This document shows positions 58,879 to 64,000 of a stretch of 64,000 bases of DNA, one piece after another. Numbering within the stretch: position 1 is the first letter of the stretch; each line of letters begins with the position of its first letter. Origin of the DNA: Halorubrum sp. CBA1229. Lineage in GTDB: Archaea; Halobacteriota; Halobacteria; Halobacteriales; Haloferacaceae. Location: NCBI RefSeq assembly GCF_003721435.2, contig NZ_CP054585.1, positions 3,100,001 through 3,164,000 of the forward strand. Direction: 5' to 3'. The position numbers and the translations under genes were made by a program. Under the pieces are notes generated by a model that made no database searches, had not been told where the DNA came from, and was given only the letters and a program-made list of their open reading frames with translations.

Positions 58879-59823
58879 CTACTGAGTGTAATTGGAAACC
58901 CGTGACAAGTCGTTTTGAAACTCTTCAATCGGTGGGAGTACTAAGTCGCTTAGTAGGCTAGCCACCAATTCTATTCCTTGTGTAACAGCCATCTTGAATT
59001 CTTCAAGTTCATCCAACTTGACCGTATCTCCCCGTCTCGTTACATAGTGGCTGATCTCATTCCGAGTGTCTACGATCCACCGTTTAATTTCTCCAAGATT
59101 ATATGTATCACTTTGAGCGTAGTGTGCCTCAATATCTCCAATAATACAGCCCACACTAGTCTCGTCTATCTTGTGGTGAACCCCGTCGACGTAAGCGTTT
59201 AACCACCTCGCGCCGACCTCCTCTATCATGGTTGAGCAGGCGATGATTACCACGATCAACGGCGGATGTGAGATATATGGGAAAGAGTTACTGGTCAACT
59301 CTTCAAAATCGTTGTCTCTTTTCATCAATCCGTGGAACCGAGCGGCGTGATTGAAAGATTCGACAACCCAAAGAAACCACAGTTGTGCGTGTACGTATAA
59401 TCGTATCCGAGGAATTATTGTATCCTGGAAATTTAGGGTGTCCTTGGCTAGTTCTTCGTATATGTCATTTTGACTAAACTCTGCTTTCGAATTAAGAATC
59501 TCAAAACTCTCCTCAAATTGATCTAATATGGGCTCTACCGTCTCCAAAAGTCTGATCGCGTTGCGGATCCCCCCACTAAGTCGAACCGGGTGTCGTATGT
59601 CGATCGCCCTAGCCCCATTGCTGTGGTCCTTCTGTATCTGCTGATAATAGTTGTCAACAGCCTCAGATATGACTGCTTGAACAAACTTACAGAGTTTTTG
59701 TCCTTCTCGGATTGTAGCTGCCTGCCACGGGTCTTGGGCAGGTTCGAAACGGATCTTCCGTGGAACTTCCGAGTGTTGCTCGAGTAGTATTTTTACCGTC
59801 GCCACATCCCCAAAGTCCCTCAT
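58879..59823 (-). CDS. AT-rich HEPN-motif protein, possible RNase toxin or defence effector
   Basis: The 314-residue protein is mostly helical. Near the end, KRWIVDTRNEISHYVTRRGD contains R254-N-E-I-S-H259, the Rx4-6H motif of HEPN ribonucleases, in the usual setting of a helix start. A hydrophobic helix (LIVVIIACSTMIEEVGARWL, about 195) may belong to the core. Codon use is AT-rich and unlike the chromosome, so it was probably acquired. It converges with the repressor genes. HEPN proteins are common RNase effectors of defence and toxin-antitoxin systems; no antitoxin is obvious nearby. The ATG at 59823 is chosen over one 54 bp upstream as closer to the conserved start. Confidence 0.6.
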   Translation of the reverse strand: MRDFGDVATVKILLEQHSEVPRKIRFEPAQDPWQAATIREGQKLCKFVQAVISEAVDNYYQQIQKDHSNGARAIDIRHPVRLSGGIRNAIRLLETVEPILDQFEESFEILNSKAEFSQNDIYEELAKDTLNFQDTIIPRIRLYVHAQLWFLWVVESFNHAARFHGLMKRDNDFEELTSNSFPYISHPPLIVVIIACSTMIEEVGARWLNAYVDGVHHKIDETSVGCIIGDIEAHYAQSDTYNLGEIKRWIVDTRNEISHYVTRRGDTVKLDELEEFKMAVTQGIELVASLLSDLVLPPIEEFQNDLSRVSNYTQ

Positions 59824-60210
59824 ACGATATCCGTAGAAGGTGTACTGCGTGATAATAGTGCCAGCCGAGATAGTCAATTAGCGAGTTTGTCTGCGTCACA
59901 GTCATCGCGAAGACCTATTCGATTGCTAGTAGAATCGCGATTGTTGGGTCAGAGCTTGGCTTTATGTGGAACATCCACTTCAGAACGGTCACCCTTTCGG
60001 GGCTTGGCTACGGTGGAATCAAGCCGACCACGACGACGACACAACTGCTCGCGAGCGTTCAGTCGCTTATCCGTGGGATTCTAATAGCGCTTTGCCGTGT
60101 TTGGACGTCGGGCTCTTAGATAGTTCTCTGGCTAGACTAGCGCCGGTGTCGATGAGCCAAAACTCCTTGCTCAAACAACGAGAGATTTAATTGATGATTG
60201 GACCTACTAG
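59824..60210. other. 387-bp AT-richer region with no clear gene
   Basis: No protein is recognised on either strand. A plus-strand open frame at 59966-60190 (74 residues, including EHPLQNGHPFGAWLRWNQAD) has no promoter or domain. The mixed base composition around 60020-60070 differs from its AT-rich flanks and could be a remnant of an older insertion. Confidence 0.5.
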
Positions 60211-60327
60211 CTATTCCTCGTCATCTTGATCATCCTTTCCCGACCAGGTGACCGTACCACTACCGTGTACTGCGACTTGGAACAGCTGTTCTTCAACTGC
60301 CTCCTGTAGATCTTTTTCTTTGTTCAT
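60211..60327 (-). CDS. 38-residue acidic peptide, uncertain gene
   Basis: The frame MNKEKDLQEAVEEQLFQVAV followed by HGSGTVTWSGKDDQDDEE has a helix, a short strand and an acidic tail. A GGTGGGG stretch just before the ATG could act as a weak SD. It lies between the HEPN-motif gene and the membrane-protein gene on the same strand, so it could be part of a cargo operon. No family is recognised. Confidence 0.45.
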   Translation of the reverse strand: MNKEKDLQEAVEEQLFQVAVHGSGTVTWSGKDDQDDEE

Positions 60328-60400
60328 AGGCCCCACCTTGTGTGCTGATTATGTGTGTTGGCATTAGTACCTTGTGTGGAAGGTAAAAGTGGAATTGGGG

Positions 60401-61444
60401 CTATGTGATTTGCCACAAGCCCCAGGCTACACCATGGAGGAGTAAAGGAATGATACAGAGTATCTTGTATCTATCTGCCCATTCATTATTCAACGCAAAA
60501 ATGAGCCCTAATGTAGCTGTGATGAAACCTCCGGAGCCGGCTTGAATTAATCCCTGAGTATCCGAGATGGGAGGGATTCCCCATAGAACAATTGAAACAA
60601 CAGCAGTAGCAACAGAGAACAGTAGGTAGATGACCAATGACCTCATTAGACTATCACTATTCGGAATTAAATCGTATTCTAGATTCCATTCGTATTTACG
60701 ATCTTTAGCTGGCGGAATTCGGCAAGATATCACCCGTGTATCATCATCTAGACCATTTTCGTGGAGATCTCTAGCTGGTTCTCCACCTGTCCTATTTGTT
60801 GTTCCTTTTGTACCATATCCAGGTGGACCCTTGATCACTATGAACTCATCGTGATTATTTGTCGGGAACTGTTCAACATTGGCCCTAAATGTGGGTATAC
60901 GAAAGAATTTTTTCTTCCATTCGGATATCCATCCTTTGTATATTTTTGGTTCTGTGATTTCATAAAAAGACACAACTTCTGATTGATCAAATTGAGAAAC
61001 TATAGTCCTATAATCGCCTGGTTTTAGACTTTTATCCCGCGGTAGTTGTACTAGTGTCTTATAATCATATTCTTTGAACTTCTCTTGGAACTCTGCCCAA
61101 CCTGCTGGATCGGATTCTCTTTGACGCTCAATCATACTTTCAACCCTTCTATTTTCGTAAATATTCAGCTGACTGCCATCCTCATCATATATCTGTAAGT
61201 TTCGTTTGAATTCTCGAAGTGGTAGGAACAAAAAATTAAACTCTTTTTTAGTCGGATTATTAACTACATAGTCTATTTCTCGCTCCCGATCGACAGGAGA
61301 AACGTGAATTGTTCTGTCGATAACCCTAACCATTCTAACATCTTTTGGGTGCCCACTCCGATCGTTCCCTGAGGAGTCTTGTGAACGCTCGGTCGCTCCA
61401 TCAGAAAATAGCCTACTGTAGGCCTTTCTTAGAAAGCCCGACAT
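60401..61444 (-). CDS. Membrane protein with large soluble N-terminal region, function unknown
   Basis: The 347-residue protein has a soluble region (about 1-265) with two beta-rich segments: VRMVRVIDRTIHVSPVDRER (about 36) onward and a second near residues 150-250. Three or four hydrophobic helices follow (about 268-345), including SLVIYLLFSVATAVVSIVLW and LCIIPLLLHGVAWGLW. The soluble part faces the cytoplasm or the outside; topology is not decided. The gene is AT-rich, with codon use like the HEPN-motif gene and unlike the chromosome. It lies between that gene and the SF1 helicase, all on the minus strand, so it may belong to the same defence-like cargo. No named family is recognised. Confidence 0.7.
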   Translation of the reverse strand: MSGFLRKAYSRLFSDGATERSQDSSGNDRSGHPKDVRMVRVIDRTIHVSPVDREREIDYVVNNPTKKEFNFLFLPLREFKRNLQIYDEDGSQLNIYENRRVESMIERQRESDPAGWAEFQEKFKEYDYKTLVQLPRDKSLKPGDYRTIVSQFDQSEVVSFYEITEPKIYKGWISEWKKKFFRIPTFRANVEQFPTNNHDEFIVIKGPPGYGTKGTTNRTGGEPARDLHENGLDDDTRVISCRIPPAKDRKYEWNLEYDLIPNSDSLMRSLVIYLLFSVATAVVSIVLWGIPPISDTQGLIQAGSGGFITATLGLIFALNNEWADRYKILCIIPLLLHGVAWGLWQIT

Positions 61445-61526
61445 CACTATATTAGCCAATAGTTATTCAGAATTCATAATATTACCGTCTATCTCATCTA
61501 ATATACGCCTTCAGAATACTTTGTAC

Positions 61527-64000
61527 CTAGTCGAGGACCTCCTGAATCTCTTCAGATTCCGGATCGGGTACTAACATCCGCACTTCGTGGTCATCGATTC
61601 CAACTTCACCCCTCTGTATGCTACAGATACTCCGAAGGGATTTCCAGAGCATAGCCGCATTGTACTCCTCAACCTCGGGTGGAATATGATTTAGAAGAGA
61701 CTGCGAACAGATCACGATTAGACGGCTTTCCGTTCGGGAAAACGCAACGTTGGACCGATTGAGGTCGAGGAGGAATTCCTCATTGAGACCGATTGCGGTC
61801 GGATCGCTCGCTGTCGCTGAAACGATGACGTTCTCAGCCTCCCCGCCTTGTAACCGCTCTACCGTGTCAACGACGTCCACGGGCCCATCTAGCTCCTCCT
61901 CAAGCCGTTCTTGGAGATGAGAGCGCTGCGCCGTGTGCGGGGTCAGCACGGCTACGGATCCATCGTCAAGATCGTCCGCTGCGGGTGAATCAAGAAGTTG
62001 TTCGATAACCTCGGCCTCGAAAGGATTGCTCACTCTCGACTCGTTTTCATCATGCGTGAGGAGGAAGAGACCGGTGTCCTGTTCCCAAATATTCGTGAAG
62101 GGGTCCCCGTTGTCTGCGACGTCTGGCGGCCTTTCAGCTAACTCCCCCTCAAGCTCTGTGTCATCGTACGATCGATACAGCTGGCTCACGAGAGCTCGGA
62201 TCACTGGTGGGAGTCGGAACGTATACTGGAGGCGTGAGAGGCGTATTGAATCTGGCCCCATGTCGTCGTGATCTGCGAGGTCGTGAACCGCCTCGAACGC
62301 GCTCGAATAAGGCTGGTACAGCTCAACAGGAGGTCGATCTTCCTCCTCCCAATCATGAGCAACGATCGGTGAGAGCTGTCGGTGATCCCCTGCGAGCAGA
62401 ATGCGGCCGTCTGGAGCAACTGTCGTTGAGAGGGCTAAGAAGTGAGGGAACACCAGCATACTGGCTTCATCCACGATCAACTCATCTGCGTAGAATTCTC
62501 CATCATCTCCGCCGAATGTTGCTGAATCATCGAGCGTACTCATCTGCTTGAGAATACCGTTAACAGTCCCTCCAATGAGCAATACGCCATCCTCACGGTA
62601 CCCATCAAGCTGCCGAATGTTCCCGTTTGTGCCGGTCTCAACTACCCTTCCACCCGGACCTTCACTGTCGACTTTAACGAGGGTGAGCTCTGGAACATCG
62701 AATCCTAACCGTTCAGCAATATCTCGGAACTCATCCTCAACTTCGGCAATTCGATCTAGAAGATTATCGACGGAGCGGTGTGTGTTTCCACTCATCAGCA
62801 CGGTATCCCCTTGTTCGAGGTGATCCACCAATCTGAGGAGTATCGCGAATGCCGTCGTTGTCGTCTTTCCAGTTCCGGGAGGTCCGTGGACTAAATTGAC
62901 CCGAGTCGAGAGACCTTCAAGAATTGTATCAACCTGCGACTCCTGGAGTGTATGACCATCTCCGACTTCTAAGGCGTTTAGTAATTCCTCATACCTATCG
63001 GCCTGATCTTCCGAGATCGGTGTAATTGATGGTACTGTTGGAGACTCTGGATCAAGCCAGCGCAGCGCATGCTGTCCGTGTCCTGATTCGAGCCGTGAAT
63101 GGACTTTTCCGGCCGTGAAGTCGGTAATGCTGTCTGTAAGAATGAAGCGTGTATCTGGGCTATAGTAGTGTTCTCCAGCATCCCCGTACGGATGACTCTC
63201 AAGTGAATACCGGTCATCAGGTGAGTGTCTCCCTTCAAGGAAGATAGTTTCATTTTCCCAATCAATCCGCTCAATAGCAAATATGTTTCCACCCCTTGAT
63301 AGCTGGCCAAAAGTGGGACCATCATCTGGATCGTCCGGTGCTGGACTCACTCTCGTATAACTTCCTTCATCAAACGAAGTCCGTAGTCGATATTCATCAA
63401 TAGTGATATCATACGGGTCAAAATCGAGATCTGCTCGGAGAACTCCGTCTTCTTGCCAAACCGCATTACGGAGCGGCATAGCCTCTCCTTCAGGCACCCG
63501 ATGCGACATAGGCCGCATATTTTTTGTAAACCATTCTGTAGTTCCAACGTGGCTATCCAGAAGAAGGAAATCGATTGCTGCGCGTGCCGCGTTATCAACA
63601 TCTAGGTCAAACTGTCCTAATTCCGCCACAGTAAGCGGTTCTTTGGTGATATCTTCATTGTGATATCCAATCTGTTCGTCAATCCATCGGAGAGCATGTG
63701 TACGTGCTGTTTGGTAGGATCGAAGCTTTAGTCGATTGGCACGGTGGTATCGATTTAATTGATTCCTGACGCGCGGATTGTCGAAAGCACTCGTATCGGG
63801 AAGGCTTCCCCATACAACGTGCATATACGGTACTGGTAGACTATCGAAGAATCGACTCCGGATTTCGAACCGAGGTGAACGGTCCGTTTCCTCGTCTGAC
63901 TCCGCCCAGTCATTCGAATTTGTAAGATCAAGAGTGGTCTTGAAATCGAAAACATCCTGTTCAAATATTCGGTCTAGCTCTACTGTCTCACCAGCTACGT
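61527..64000 (-). CDS. SF1 helicase, Dna2/Upf1-like, N-terminus outside the window
   Basis: The frame is still open at the window edge, so the start and N-terminal part are missing; 824 codons are visible. An ATG at 63824 is internal. Motifs are: I, VHGPPGTGKTTTTAF; II, LIVDEASMLVF; III, LLAGDHRQLSPIV; IV-like, LSRLQYTFRLPPVIRALVSQ; V, DTVERLQGGEAENVIVSATA; and VI, NRSNVAFSRTESRLIVICS. This is the Upf1/Dna2 branch of SF1 helicases. The region before motif I (several hundred residues) has no named domain. A nuclease could lie in the unseen part. GC content is intermediate. It belongs to the cargo region with the HEPN-motif and membrane proteins. Confidence 0.85.
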   Translation of the reverse strand, partial: VAGETVELDRIFEQDVFDFKTTLDLTNSNDWAESDEETDRSPRFEIRSRFFDSLPVPYMHVVWGSLPDTSAFDNPRVRNQLNRYHRANRLKLRSYQTARTHALRWIDEQIGYHNEDITKEPLTVAELGQFDLDVDNAARAAIDFLLLDSHVGTTEWFTKNMRPMSHRVPEGEAMPLRNAVWQEDGVLRADLDFDPYDITIDEYRLRTSFDEGSYTRVSPAPDDPDDGPTFGQLSRGGNIFAIERIDWENETIFLEGRHSPDDRYSLESHPYGDAGEHYYSPDTRFILTDSITDFTAGKVHSRLESGHGQHALRWLDPESPTVPSITPISEDQADRYEELLNALEVGDGHTLQESQVDTILEGLSTRVNLVHGPPGTGKTTTTAFAILLRLVDHLEQGDTVLMSGNTHRSVDNLLDRIAEVEDEFRDIAERLGFDVPELTLVKVDSEGPGGRVVETGTNGNIRQLDGYREDGVLLIGGTVNGILKQMSTLDDSATFGGDDGEFYADELIVDEASMLVFPHFLALSTTVAPDGRILLAGDHRQLSPIVAHDWEEEDRPPVELYQPYSSAFEAVHDLADHDDMGPDSIRLSRLQYTFRLPPVIRALVSQLYRSYDDTELEGELAERPPDVADNGDPFTNIWEQDTGLFLLTHDENESRVSNPFEAEVIEQLLDSPAADDLDDGSVAVLTPHTAQRSHLQERLEEELDGPVDVVDTVERLQGGEAENVIVSATASDPTAIGLNEEFLLDLNRSNVAFSRTESRLIVICSQSLLNHIPPEVEEYNAAMLWKSLRSICSIQRGEVGIDDHEVRMLVPDPESEEIQEVLD

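Larger units (their letters stand above)
55949..64000. mobile_element. Integrative element (integrase module plus AT-rich cargo), right end outside
   Basis: The module starts with a tyrosine integrase and five upstream genes chained by 4-base overlaps, then two divergent PhiH1-repressor-like genes. It passes into AT-rich cargo (HEPN-motif protein, membrane protein, SF1 helicase) whose composition differs from the chromosome. Neither attachment site is identified; the element is cut by the window edge. The left end may lie in 55695-55948. Confidence 0.55.

Noticed and set aside
59966-60190. 74-residue frame between the HEPN-motif and small-peptide genes
   Set aside because: No domain, no promoter, and mixed composition that looks like a remnant rather than a gene.

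Overview
The window is chromosomal DNA of a halophilic archaeon (class Halobacteria), most like Halorubrum and relatives, although the genus cannot be proved from the sequence alone. The signs are very high GC, strongly acidic proteins, many genes with a TATA box about 25-30 nt before a start codon and therefore no leader, twin-arginine lipoproteins, and several small acidic or zinc-ribbon proteins seen only in haloarchaea. The AT-rich stretches at 44.2-45.1 kb and from about 58 kb onward stand out as probable acquired DNA.

Layout. 0-5 kb: the end of a sulfatase-like protein, a GT4 glycosyltransferase and a compact proline operon (proC-proB-proA). 5-12 kb: a UlaG-like metallo-hydrolase behind two palindromic operator-like sites, a coiled-coil protein, a HisG-like orphan, a DUF5805 DNA-binding protein overlapping a XerC/D-type recombinase, and a radical SAM/SPASM protein. 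12-20 kb: a MarR-type regulator, a double LEA14-domain membrane protein, small DUF proteins, a bactofilin-like protein, a YprB-type exonuclease opposite an HMCES/YedK protein, and an Rsm22-type methyltransferase. 20-30 kb: TyrA-like dehydrogenase, MFS carrier, GT2 glycosyltransferase, DsbA-like lipoprotein, sugar nucleotidyltransferase, RCK-DHH protein, tRNA-Lys, and a divergent DCC/HTTM pair.

30.9-33.9 kb holds the most unusual locus. A multi-PAS protein that looks like a histidine kinase has Glu at the phospho-His position and no ATPase domain. It is followed by a receiver-HalX-zinc-ribbon protein with Glu at the phospho-Asp position. The kinase-like protein also begins with a receiver-like domain carrying Glu at that site. 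Together they look like a two-component system rebuilt without phosphotransfer. 34-44 kb is mostly housekeeping: SDR, MFS, methyltransferase, IMPDH/GMP-reductase family protein, PLP aminotransferase, thrS, cysteine synthase, CoA-binding protein, RAD55-like ATPase and tRNA-Arg.

44.2-48 kb is a patchwork beside tRNA-Arg: a perfect 24-bp palindrome, a type IV pilin, a frameshifted gene, a 5'-nucleotidase-like lipoprotein lacking a metal motif, and a 60-bp tandem duplication. 48.2-53.8 kb encodes an overlapping AddAB-like helicase/nuclease pair, followed by UspA and a PiT phosphate carrier. From 55.9 kb to the end lies an integrative element: six minus-strand genes chained by 4-base overlaps and ending in a tyrosine integrase, two divergent PhiH1-repressor-like proteins, then an AT-rich cargo of a HEPN-motif protein, a membrane protein and a large SF1 (Dna2/Upf1-like) helicase that runs off the window. 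This cargo is a candidate defence island.

Short tandem duplications recur just after stop codons, and chains of tiny upstream ORFs precede the GT2 and PiT genes.
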